This document shows, one piece after another, positions 7,606-14,534 of a DNA stretch of 15,471 nt. The notes beneath the pieces are model-generated. The model saw nothing but the letters and a program-made list of their open reading frames with translations. It ran no database searches and was not told where the DNA came from. Made by a program: the position numbers and the translations under genes. The DNA comes from Alphaproteobacteria bacterium UBA6038 (GTDB lineage: Bacteria; Pseudomonadota; Alphaproteobacteria; Micropepsales; Micropepsaceae): NCBI GenBank assembly GCA_002429315.1, contig DIZC01000026.1, forward strand, positions 1-15,471, given 5' to 3'. Position 1 is the stretch's first letter. Every line of letters starts with the position of its first letter.

Positions 7606-7793
7606 CGCCTTCCGCTCCTCCCAGCCAGGGATTTCAAGCGGAAAAACTCTAGCTAAAAACGATCCAGGTTTCAGGGATCAGATCACATGAGTAAATATCC
7701 CAGAATACATTGACTGGGATTCTGCCTTGCCAGGCCGGTTCGCGCATCCTATCGTTCGCCGACGATCAAGACCGCTTATCACCCTAGAGGGTT

Positions 7794-8753
7794 GTGTTGT
7801 TCAGAGGCGCGCATCGCATCGCATTATTGAGCATATTCTCCGCGATCGCAGGCATCACGCTTTCGTCGCAAGCGGCACTTGCGGGCCTTTTGAACAATGG
7901 TCAACTGATCGATTCCAAGGAGTCGCTGTACAACAACATCTATGTCTACAAGCAAGGCTCCTACGTCAGCCTCACGTTTGGGTACAACAATACGATCTAT
8001 ACTGAGAGCACTTACAATACCCGGGACGAAGGCGAACTGCCGCTTGTTTATACTCGCTACATGACGGCCGGACTCATCTACCCGGAAAAAATCAACTCCA
8101 TTCTTGAGATCGGCTTTGGCGGTGGAAGGACATCCTGGTATCTTCACCGGGCGCTTCCAAAAGTCGCGGTCACCTCGGTGGAGCTCGATGCCGAGATCAT
8201 TCAGATGGCGCGCAAATATTTTGGAATTCGCGACGAGCCCAATTTTACCGTCGCCAACAAAGACGGGCGAATATTCCTGACCGGAACGAAAATGCACTAC
8301 GATGTGATCATGATCGATGCGTATCGCGGCCCTTTTGTCCCTTTCCATCTTTTGACGAAGGAGTTTTACCAGATCGTCGCCGAGCACCTCAGCCCAGGTG
8401 GTATTGTTGTACAAAACGTCGCGCCGGACACGATGCTGTTTGATTCGGCGGTCAAGACGATTCATTCAGCATTTCCTCAGGTTGAGTTCTACCCTGCCGA
8501 CGGGAATATTGTCACGGTTGCGTACGCCGGACACCGGCGATCGAGGGATGATCTCATTCGGGTAGCGGCGCAGCGTCAAGCCCAGTTTCACATGCGCTAC
8601 AATCTGAGCGAATTGTTGAAGGCACGCCAGCTTTACCCCCCGGGCACGACCGTTATCGACCCTCACGCCCAGGTTTTGACCGACGATTTCGCCCCGGTCG
8701 AAGCATTGCACGCGATCGAACGACACAATCGGAAATGGCCGAACAAACAATAA
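7794..8753 (+). CDS. Exported spermidine-synthase-like protein
   Basis: This encodes 319 residues with a Rossmann methyltransferase-type fold of the polyamine aminopropyltransferase (SpeE) family. Seen in order: signal peptide (1-30, IALLSIFSAIAGITLSSQAA ending in LA), a beta-rich N-domain (about 40-85) with VYTRYMTAG, the cofactor motif LEIGFGGG (104-111), acidic VELDAEII (129-136), NKDGRIFL, and DVIMIDAYRG (170-179) leading into VPFHLLTKEFY and LSPGGIVVQN. The last matches the fused membrane spermidine synthases. Position +3 after D175 is Arg, so the catalytic Asp of true SpeE (DxxD) is absent. Start: GTG 7794 behind AGAGGG. It overlaps the next gene by 19 bases. Export of such a domain is unusual; aminopropyl transfer is not established. 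Confidence 0.85.
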   Translation: MLFRGAHRIALLSIFSAIAGITLSSQAALAGLLNNGQLIDSKESLYNNIYVYKQGSYVSLTFGYNNTIYTESTYNTRDEGELPLVYTRYMTAGLIYPEKINSILEIGFGGGRTSWYLHRALPKVAVTSVELDAEIIQMARKYFGIRDEPNFTVANKDGRIFLTGTKMHYDVIMIDAYRGPFVPFHLLTKEFYQIVAEHLSPGGIVVQNVAPDTMLFDSAVKTIHSAFPQVEFYPADGNIVTVAYAGHRRSRDDLIRVAAQRQAQFHMRYNLSELLKARQLYPPGTTVIDPHAQVLTDDFAPVEALHAIERHNRKWPNKQ

Positions 8754-9352
8754 CACGAAGCGTCCTGGCCGTCGTCTACGCCAACATATTTGTGGTGGGG
8801 GGCGTACTGATGGGCTTCGAGATGATCGGGAGCAGGTACCTTTATCCTTATTTCGGTGGCGGAATTGGAACATGGGCAAGCCTGATCTCGATGGTCTTGC
8901 TCGCCCTGACTCTTGGTTATTTCGTCGGTGGCAGGATGGTGGATAGGGCTCCATCGACGCGGATGATTGCCGGAGCCGTGTTGCTGGCGGCAATCTATCT
9001 CGCGGGCGTACCGGCCACGGCGGACGTTCTGATGATCCGGACGCTGGAAACAATAGGCGATGGGCCAAGCGGAATATTGCTGGCAGCTGCAGCGATCATT
9101 CTCGTTCCCGTTTCGCTTCTGGGGATGTTGTCGCCCGTCGCGATCAGGCTGCTCATCAAATCGACCCATCAGTCGGGGAGCGTCGCCGGCTTTGTCTATG
9201 GAATCTCAACGTTTGGAAACATCATCGGCACGTTGCTCACGACATTTGTCCTGATCCCCACTATCGGCTCCCGCGAGATCACATATTTGTTCGCAGCTAT
9301 GTTGGCACTTTGCAGCCTTAGCCTGTTCGTCATTCGCCAGAGGACGCCATGA
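8735..9352 (+). CDS. Six-helix membrane protein, spermidine-synthase transmembrane half
   Basis: This encodes 205 residues with about six membrane helices (10-30, 47-65, 78-94, 113-133, 150-175, 182-200). The segment GFEMIGSRYLYPYFGGGIG, then a long hydrophobic helix, then GGRMVDR is the signature of the N-terminal membrane domain normally fused ahead of the SpeE domain in membrane spermidine-synthase-like proteins. Here it is a separate gene placed after the catalytic domain. The ATG (8735) lies inside the previous gene and has only a weak purine site (CGGAA), so translation is probably coupled. The stop overlaps the next start as ATGA. It presumably anchors or feeds substrate to the upstream protein, which is inference. 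Confidence 0.85.
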   Translation: MAEQTITRSVLAVVYANIFVVGGVLMGFEMIGSRYLYPYFGGGIGTWASLISMVLLALTLGYFVGGRMVDRAPSTRMIAGAVLLAAIYLAGVPATADVLMIRTLETIGDGPSGILLAAAAIILVPVSLLGMLSPVAIRLLIKSTHQSGSVAGFVYGISTFGNIIGTLLTTFVLIPTIGSREITYLFAAMLALCSLSLFVIRQRTP

Positions 9353-10332
9353 AACCGCGTGCGTTCAAAGCTTTGTCCTGGACGGCGGCAGTTATTGTTC
9401 TGTCTTGCGGTCGCGTCGATGCGCTCGCGGCACCAACAGGCGTCCAGACGAGCCCGCTCGCTTCTTCGCCGGACGAAGGCTCATGGAAAGCCGGAAGGGC
9501 GATGAACGACATACAGCAGTTGCTCCTGTTTACACCGCGTTCGATGGGGCGCCGGGGGCACGCGCAAACGGTTCATTACATCGAGCAGCAGCTCCTGGCT
9601 GCGAAAAACACGAAGATCGAGTTTCAACAGTGGCAGGCCGTTGGCGACGATGCCCGACGTTTTGCGATGACCAATATCGTTGCGCGCCTCGATCCGGCCA
9701 ATCCGAACCGCGTCATCGTTGGCACGCACTACGACAGCATTGTGACCGCCTATGCTGACCAGAAAGATCCGACGGCGCCGATGCCCGGCGCGAACAATTC
9801 GGCATCGGGCGTCGCACTCCTGCTTGAGACCGTTCGCGCGCTGGGCAGGAAGCCCTCGTTGCAAGTCGGGGTCGACTTTGTGTTTTTCGACGGAGAGGAA
9901 GGGATAAGGTCTCTCGGGGCCGGCGATCCAAACTGGGCGGCGGTCGGATCGCCCTATTTCGCAAGTCATCTTCGCGATCTGTATCCGGCTCGACTGCCGC
10001 AGAGCGGCGCCATATTCGACATGGTGTGCTTCAAGAATCTCCGCCTTCACCCAGAGCCCTCATCCTTGGAATCCGCCCACGCCGAAGTGCAGAAGTTTTG
10101 GCAAATAGGGGAGCAAGTCGCGCCCACAGTGTTTGTCTCTGATCCAAAGCAATATCCGATCAGCGATGACCACACCGCGCTGATCGCCGCAGGCGTGCCC
10201 AGCTTTCTCGTCATCGATTTCGACTATGCCCCTTGGTTCAATACGACACAGGACACGATCGGCAAGTGCTCGTCGAAAAGTCTGCAAGTCGTCGGCCGTA
10301 CGTTGCTGCGATACCTTCACGCGAACAGGTAG
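9349..10332 (+). CDS. Exported M28 / glutaminyl-cyclase-like protein with altered zinc ligands
   Basis: This encodes 327 residues: a signal peptide (1-28, perhaps a lipoprotein at C20, though VLSC is a poor lipobox) and an M28 zinc-hydrolase fold closest to glutaminyl-peptide cyclotransferases. Landmarks: GTHYDS (125-130), PGANNSASGVALLLE (146-160), FFDGEEG (179-185), FDMV (223-226), ISDDHTAL (271-278) and PWFNTTQDT (295-303). Against QC the GATDSA zinc Asp is Asn150 and the WHT zinc His is Asn298; Glu184, Asp224 and the DDH pair remain. The site may bind one metal differently or be inactive, possibly throughout a subfamily. The start overlaps the previous stop as ATGA, so it is in the same operon. 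The next gene is convergent, ending at 10405, with no clear terminator between. Confidence 0.85.
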   Translation: MKPRAFKALSWTAAVIVLSCGRVDALAAPTGVQTSPLASSPDEGSWKAGRAMNDIQQLLLFTPRSMGRRGHAQTVHYIEQQLLAAKNTKIEFQQWQAVGDDARRFAMTNIVARLDPANPNRVIVGTHYDSIVTAYADQKDPTAPMPGANNSASGVALLLETVRALGRKPSLQVGVDFVFFDGEEGIRSLGAGDPNWAAVGSPYFASHLRDLYPARLPQSGAIFDMVCFKNLRLHPEPSSLESAHAEVQKFWQIGEQVAPTVFVSDPKQYPISDDHTALIAAGVPSFLVIDFDYAPWFNTTQDTIGKCSSKSLQVVGRTLLRYLHANR

Positions 10333-10404
10333 CGCCTCTCCAATCGCGGACGGGTGGGCCACGCTGTGCGCGGCGGGGTTGTGCGCGGCAAAAACTGCGC
10401 CGTC

Positions 10405-11631
10405 TCAGCTACGGCAGACGTCTGACACGAGTGATTGTTGCTCTACGTGCATTTTTTCGAGTTGCGCAACGCGGCTGCGAACCGTTTCCAGCTGCCCCTG
10501 GCACGCCGCGCATGACGGATCGCCGACGATGCGGGCTTCGGCATCGGCGAACGCCGCGCGGATGGCGGGGAGAGCGGCATCGAGTGTTGCCAGACGTTCC
10601 TTTGCGCGGGCGCAGGGCAGCGCCTGCTTGACCGCCTCGCGCTCCCGCACCGCCGCCTTGAGTACTTCGTCGAGCCGGCGCACGCGATCGTTCAAGGAAA
10701 TTGCCGGGCCGTTCTTTCCAGCTCCGCCTTCGATGAGAGCGAGCAGCCGATCGGTTTCCCGCCAAGCGACCCAGAAGCGCGCCGCGGAATAGGCGTATTC
10801 GGTGCCGAATGACGCCAGCCTCACATAAAGCAGGCCGGCGGTACCGACAGAGCCACTCTCGTTCAAGACGACTGCGACCTCGTCGGTGGCGGCTTTTGCG
10901 ACGCCGAGCAATCGGTGTTTCGCGGATCGCTCCTCGATAGCGCCCTCGAGTTCGACCGCGCCGTGCAGCTTCTCCAAGCCGGCTTCCATCTCGTCGTGCC
11001 GCGCGGCGTCCTCGACAAATCCGATGGCGCGCCGGACGTGCTGTTGCGACTGCCGCAGTTCGTCGTCGAAGCGCGCAAACACCTCTTGCGGAACGACGCC
11101 TTGGGTGGCGGCTTCGTCGAGGCGCCGGTCGGCCCGCACCAGGGACGCCTGGAAGCGATCCATATACGCGCCGCTCAGCAGATGGTCGCGCTCCGCGGCG
11201 TCCGCCTCGTTGCCGGCAAGCGTTCCCAGGGCCAACGACACGACGCTCTCAATCGCGCCGTGTTGTGCATGTTCGCTTTCGTCGACCCACGCCTCAAGAT
11301 CGCTGCGGGTCACTTCCCATTCCCGATTGTTTCGCCGAAGCGCGTTTTGTGTGCGCGCCACCTTGGCATCCAGCCTTGCCTGATAGGCCTCAAGCACGGC
11401 CGGACCAAGCGTCTTCAGATCCGCATCGGGACGGTGGTCATCGGGGAAAGCTATCGAACGGGTGAGGTCGTCGGCCGCCAATGCCGCCGTCATGCCGAGA
11501 ACCGGCGAGAGCACCAGAACGACGATCCCGAGTGTTCGGACATGGATATGGACTGGCGTCGCCGATCCTACCGATGCGGGCAGGTTTGGTGGGCTTGTCG
11601 CAGGGAAGCTCTTCTGCGGGCGCGCCCTCAT
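10405..11631 (-). CDS. Exported or membrane-anchored coiled-coil protein, 408 residues
   Basis: No family is recognised. A proline-rich basic leader (1-32) precedes one hydrophobic segment (33-52, LGIVVLVLSPVLGMTAALA), which is either a long signal peptide or an anchor. The rest is almost wholly helical and charged (for example ARLDAKVARTQNALRRNNRE, RLDEAATQGVVPQEVFARFD, RVRRLDEVLKAAVREREAVK). A C-terminal CAAC pair (C374, C377) precedes a final coiled coil ending in another cysteine. The ATG at 11631 overlaps the stop of the upstream gene as ATGA, so the two are translationally coupled. The upstream partner has a similar CPAC pair. It probably assembles with the neighbouring exported helical proteins in the periplasm, which is inference from layout. 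Confidence 0.75.
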   Translation of the reverse strand: MRARPQKSFPATSPPNLPASVGSATPVHIHVRTLGIVVLVLSPVLGMTAALAADDLTRSIAFPDDHRPDADLKTLGPAVLEAYQARLDAKVARTQNALRRNNREWEVTRSDLEAWVDESEHAQHGAIESVVSLALGTLAGNEADAAERDHLLSGAYMDRFQASLVRADRRLDEAATQGVVPQEVFARFDDELRQSQQHVRRAIGFVEDAARHDEMEAGLEKLHGAVELEGAIEERSAKHRLLGVAKAATDEVAVVLNESGSVGTAGLLYVRLASFGTEYAYSAARFWVAWRETDRLLALIEGGAGKNGPAISLNDRVRRLDEVLKAAVREREAVKQALPCARAKERLATLDAALPAIRAAFADAEARIVGDPSCAACQGQLETVRSRVAQLEKMHVEQQSLVSDVCRS

Positions 11632-12308
11632 TTGGCGGCGTTGAGGTTGGCCTCAAGTTGAGAGAGTTGTCCCAAAAGACCCTGCATCTGCGTGCACACG
11701 CCATTCGCGGAGCTGACAGCCGCCTCGCCGTCGTGCTTCTTATTCGAAAGGTCGATGACGCGTTGATTCCACTTTTCTCCGTCGCTGCTGAACCGGTTCA
11801 TCGCAGCCTTATAGTCGGGGGCGTTTTGGCATGCCGGACAGCTCGCGCCGACCTGTTCGGCCTGGCGCTGCAGCACGTCCACTTGTTTGCGGTTTTTTCC
11901 GGCGTTGTCCAAATCCTTCGCAGTCTGATTGACCGTCTTCTGCGCGTCATCTCTCTTCTTCGTCCAGGTTTGAAGTTGCCGCTCGATTTCCTGACGCACG
12001 CGCGGCAGGGACTGGGCCACCCGCAAACGTTGTGCCGTCGTGAGCGTGGCGATGGAGCAACCTCTCGCGCCGGGCGCGCCGTCGAATGCCGACTTAAGCA
12101 TCTGGCTGGCGATTTCGCTTGGCGACTTGAGATTGCGCGTGAATACATCGTTCCCGGAAATGGGCAGACCCGCCGCGGCGGACGCGAGGCATTCCGCGGT
12201 CGGAAGTTGTCCGATTGCCTGAGCCGCGGCGGGAATGGCCCATGACAGAAGACCCGCATTGGCGCCGAGCGCGATCAAAAGGAAAAAAGGTGCCGATGTG
12301 TGTCTCAT
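11628..12308 (-). CDS. Exported helical protein with CPAC motif, 226 residues
   Basis: The start chosen is ATG 12308 because GGAGGGAGAGG lies directly upstream and a clean signal peptide follows (MRHTSAPFFLLIALGANAGL...AIPAAAQ, cleavage probably after AAA). The longer frame to 12419 adds an arginine-rich, non-signal stretch and is unlikely. The mature part has C40 and C84 around a DVFTRNLKSPSEIASQMLKS segment, then long helices (QEIERQLQTWTKKRDDAQKT and on), a CPAC pair (157-160), and a C-terminal helix with C205. No family is recognised. It sits 61 bases after the 198-residue gene and overlaps the next gene by four bases, so all three form one operon. The predicted mature N-terminus is Gln. 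Confidence 0.75.
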   Translation of the reverse strand: MRHTSAPFFLLIALGANAGLLSWAIPAAAQAIGQLPTAECLASAAAGLPISGNDVFTRNLKSPSEIASQMLKSAFDGAPGARGCSIATLTTAQRLRVAQSLPRVRQEIERQLQTWTKKRDDAQKTVNQTAKDLDNAGKNRKQVDVLQRQAEQVGASCPACQNAPDYKAAMNRFSSDGEKWNQRVIDLSNKKHDGEAAVSSANGVCTQMQGLLGQLSQLEANLNAAK

Positions 12309-12369
12309 CCTCTCCCTCCATTGCCCGACAATGTCGGCGCGAGCCCCGTCCCGCTCGAACCCGGCAACG

Positions 12370-12966
12370 TCATTGCGCATTATCCGTCGGGATGGGCGGA
12401 AGCTGAGCGACCAACGCACGTATCTTCGCCAAAGCGGGACCTGTTCCCGTTTTCTCCTTTGCGGCCGCTATGAAACGGTCGAGATCGGCGAGCCAGGAAT
12501 TGACGCTGGCGTTATACGGATTCAACATCGCGTTGAAGGCGTTGGCGTTGGACTGATATTGCTGTTGTGCGTTCAGGATGTCCGGTTTCATCGCCATGCA
12601 CGCATCGTAAACATTCTGCGGCACAGTACCGTTGCATTGACTGTTATAGGCATTCACTTGTGATTCAAGTGCGTTTCTTTGGGAATCGATCTGCGGGCAG
12701 GCAGCATCAACCTGCGCGGCCTGCGACATGAGCTGCTGCTGTCTCTGCGCGAGGTCGTTCCATTGCTGTGCCAGGCCGTTGTCGATCTGGTCGCGCGGAA
12801 TCTGATTGTAGAGGGCCTGCGCCTCCAGGAATTTCGGATTGACCACCGCAGCTTTCCCGCACGCTGCTAAGGCGATATTGCAATTTAACAGGGTCGCGAA
12901 CAGGAATACGGCAAGACCGAGGAACAGCCACCCATTCATTTGACATCGTAGTATAGTCTGCATCAC
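12370..12966 (-). CDS. Exported cysteine-conserved helical protein, paralog of 14535-15260
   Basis: This encodes about 198 residues: a hydrophobic signal (WLFLGLAVFLFATLLNCNIA, cleavage near ALA) and a Gln/Asn/Ala-rich helical body. Its core, VVNPKFLEAQALYNQIP through YNSQCNGTVPQNVYDACMAM to YNASVNSWLADLDRF, aligns along its length with the 241-residue protein at 14535-15260. Cysteines C90, C111 and C123 are conserved in the paralog. The function is unknown; no Pfam family is recalled. The frame opens GTG-ATG (12966/12963) with only an A-rich, weak ribosome site; an ATG at 12939 is also possible. It is the first gene of the minus-strand operon that continues with the 226- and 408-residue proteins. 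A palindrome lies 48 bases upstream. Confidence 0.75.
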   Translation of the reverse strand: MMQTILRCQMNGWLFLGLAVFLFATLLNCNIALAACGKAAVVNPKFLEAQALYNQIPRDQIDNGLAQQWNDLAQRQQQLMSQAAQVDAACPQIDSQRNALESQVNAYNSQCNGTVPQNVYDACMAMKPDILNAQQQYQSNANAFNAMLNPYNASVNSWLADLDRFIAAAKEKTGTGPALAKIRALVAQLPPIPTDNAQ

Positions 12967-13013
12967 AATTTTCTTTAGATGAGATGCGGTAAAAGTGCAA
13001 ACCTTATTTTTTA

Positions 13014-13031
13014 TCTGACGGTGCCGTCAGA
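13014..13031. promoter_or_regulatory. 18-bp palindrome, possible operator
   Basis: TCTGACGG and CCGTCAGA form a perfect eight-base inverted repeat around a TG centre. It lies about 48 bases upstream of the 12966 start. A two-base loop and the absence of a T tract on either strand argue against a terminator. On the minus strand TTGCAC and, 17 bases later, TAAAGA could be a weak promoter between the palindrome and the gene. A dimeric repressor or activator site would fit. Confidence 0.35.
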
Positions 13032-13138
13032 CGACTCTAACCGCACGAACAACTTAACAGACCCGCAAAGTGCACTCAGACATGGTACTTATGGAGGTCT
13101 ACTCCGGCGACCGCAAGTTCACCGGGCGGCAAGGTCAT

Positions 13139-14152
13139 TTACGGCCAGTCGTAGTAGCTGACCATTAGCGCCAACATGCCGAACTGCGGCACCCAGTGAG
13201 CGACGGTCTCGTAGCCGCCGTTCCACGACTTCGGGTGCGAATATGTCTGGCGAACGTGCTGCAGGTAGGATTCCAGGTACCTGCTGTCGTCCGTTTGCCA
13301 GTAGACATTCCAGAGGCCCCAGGAGCGGCTGAAGTTCAGGCCATTCTGATGGATCGACGATGCTTCTGCGATCGGCTCAACGAGATGGTCGGCCGGCATG
13401 AACTGAGCAACCCATGCCACATATTCATTGCGGGGAAGAATGTCGCTCACCAGCCACGCCCAATTCGTGCAGAGCGCCATGAACTCGCCGGTATCGGCCT
13501 CCCGCTCCTGAACCGGGCAGGCGCCAACTTGCAGATAATAGCGCTTCACGACATTGGTCACGAAGAGCATCAACTTCGCATCGTTGCGTGATTTGCCGTA
13601 GTCATAAAGATTTATGAGAGCCCACGTCGCGCTATTGTAGGCGATCGACCCCGGATCGGGACGCACGTTCGAATAGTATTTGACGAGGCTTACGGCCACA
13701 TCGTCAGCCATATCGTCGAGAGCTTGATTTCGGGCGATTTTTCGATGATCGGTGGCCAATCGCAGGAACCACGATCTTCCGTAAGGCATCTCGAAGTAGG
13801 GGTCGTCCGTGAGATGTTTTCGTTCTTTGGCGAGCAGCTCGGGAGTGAGAAAGGATTCGACCAACGCTCCGTAACGTTTGTCATGTGTGGCCCAGGAATA
13901 TGCCGTCAGCGCCCAGACCCCATGCACGGCAGAATGCCAGTCCATGCAACCGTGAAATGCAGGATTGATCGTATCATGATGCGTTACGCAGATCGCGATC
14001 GGAGCCGCCAAACCCGCCGCAATGCGGGTGCGTTCGGTCCTGAATTTGACTAGTTGCGGCGGGATCTCCGAAGCACGCGCATTGAAGTCACCGAACAGAA
14101 TCAGGATCGACAAAATTGCGGTGACAATGGGCAGCCAAGTTGTCTTGTTCAT
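13139..14152 (-). CDS. Exported DUF2891 protein
   Basis: This encodes 337 residues: a signal peptide (WLPIVTAILSILILF, cleavage near ARA-S) and a DUF2891 domain. The diagnostic block is NPAFHGCMDWHSAVHGVWAL (63-82). Further conserved-looking stretches are FEMPYGRSWFLRLA, the NFSRSWGLWNVYW block near the C-terminus, and YETVAHWVPQFGMLALMVSY. The many Trp and Tyr residues and helical pairs suggest an alpha/alpha toroid as in glycan-active proteins, but DUF2891 has no established activity, so a sugar-related role is only a guess. ATG at 14152 follows GGAGG. The length is close to family norm and the gene is intact. It reads in the same direction as the secreted cluster, 172 bases before the 12966 gene. 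Its first codons contain the second copy of the 23-base repeat. Confidence 0.85.
   Translation of the reverse strand: MNKTTWLPIVTAILSILILFGDFNARASEIPPQLVKFRTERTRIAAGLAAPIAICVTHHDTINPAFHGCMDWHSAVHGVWALTAYSWATHDKRYGALVESFLTPELLAKERKHLTDDPYFEMPYGRSWFLRLATDHRKIARNQALDDMADDVAVSLVKYYSNVRPDPGSIAYNSATWALINLYDYGKSRNDAKLMLFVTNVVKRYYLQVGACPVQEREADTGEFMALCTNWAWLVSDILPRNEYVAWVAQFMPADHLVEPIAEASSIHQNGLNFSRSWGLWNVYWQTDDSRYLESYLQHVRQTYSHPKSWNGGYETVAHWVPQFGMLALMVSYYDWP
14106..14128. repeat. 23-bp direct repeat, copy 2
   Basis: This is identical to 4966-4988. It lies in the signal-peptide region of the DUF2891 gene, encoding IVTAILS on the minus strand. The copies are 9.14 kb apart in direct orientation. Confidence 0.85.
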
Positions 14153-14312
14153 TGTGGCCTCCAGGTTATGGGCACGGGAGTGCGTCGCACCGGCTAGTTC
14201 CGCGATTTCGGCTTACGCCAACCACGGGGAGAAATCGACCTTTCGCCCAGAGCTTGACGCGTCTGTGGTGCCCTAGGCCCAGAATAAGCGGCTCCACGAG
14301 ATTCCTTCTGGA

Positions 14313-14534
14313 TCATCGCCCGATCAAGTTCGTGGAATCACACGCCCCCGTTTTTTTCAATTCTTGTTTCAGTTGTTCCAGTCGCGTCACATCAGCTTGC
14401 AGCTGGCTGGCCCTCCCTTTCAAAGTCTGGAGCAGAGCAACCGCTGCTTCTGTCTTGCTATTGATCGCGCGGTTTGCGTAGAGGTTCACGATATTACTAG
14501 CCCAGGCCTCCACGCCTCTTGCAATAATTTTGTA
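14313..14534 (-). CDS. In-frame coiled-coil extension or small separate gene
   Basis: After the TAA of the 241-residue gene the same frame stays open for 73 codons to a TGA at 14313: YKIIARGVEAWASNIVNLYA and on, through AAVALLQTLKGRASQLQADV to LEQLKQELKKTGACDST. The second half is a convincing heptad coiled coil. A GTG at 14513 could start a 66-residue protein, but GAGG sits only one base before it, too close for a normal ribosome site. The simplest reading is that this was the C-terminus of the upstream protein, cut off by a nonsense change. A short coupled gene cannot be excluded. Confidence 0.4.
   Translation of the reverse strand, partial: YKIIARGVEAWASNIVNLYANRAINSKTEAAVALLQTLKGRASQLQADVTRLEQLKQELKKTGACDSTNLIGR

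Larger units (their letters stand above)
6452..7685 (-). mobile_element. Complete IS3-family element, IS407 type
   Basis: A 1234-bp element with overlapping orfA and orfB and imperfect inverted ends. The left end starts TGCTCTGGTCCC (6452) and the right end, read inwards, TGATCTGATCCC (7685). Inwards of this both ends share AAAC.TGGATCG and TAGAGTTTT.CCG.CTT with small gaps. The length and TG...CA ends fit IS3, and the orfA sequence fits the IS407 group. No exact target duplication is seen (GAT left, CAT right), so the insertion is old or the exact ends are off by a few bases. Both reading frames are intact, so the element may be active. Confidence 0.85.

Noticed and set aside
10333..10404. 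Terminator between the convergent QC-like and 408-residue genes
   Set aside because: The interval has GTGCGCGGC direct repeats but no stable inverted repeat followed by a T tract on either strand.
12309..12419. Longer N-terminus for the 226-residue exported protein
   Set aside because: The extra 37 codons are arginine-rich and would bury the signal peptide, while a strong ribosome site sits directly before the ATG at 12308.
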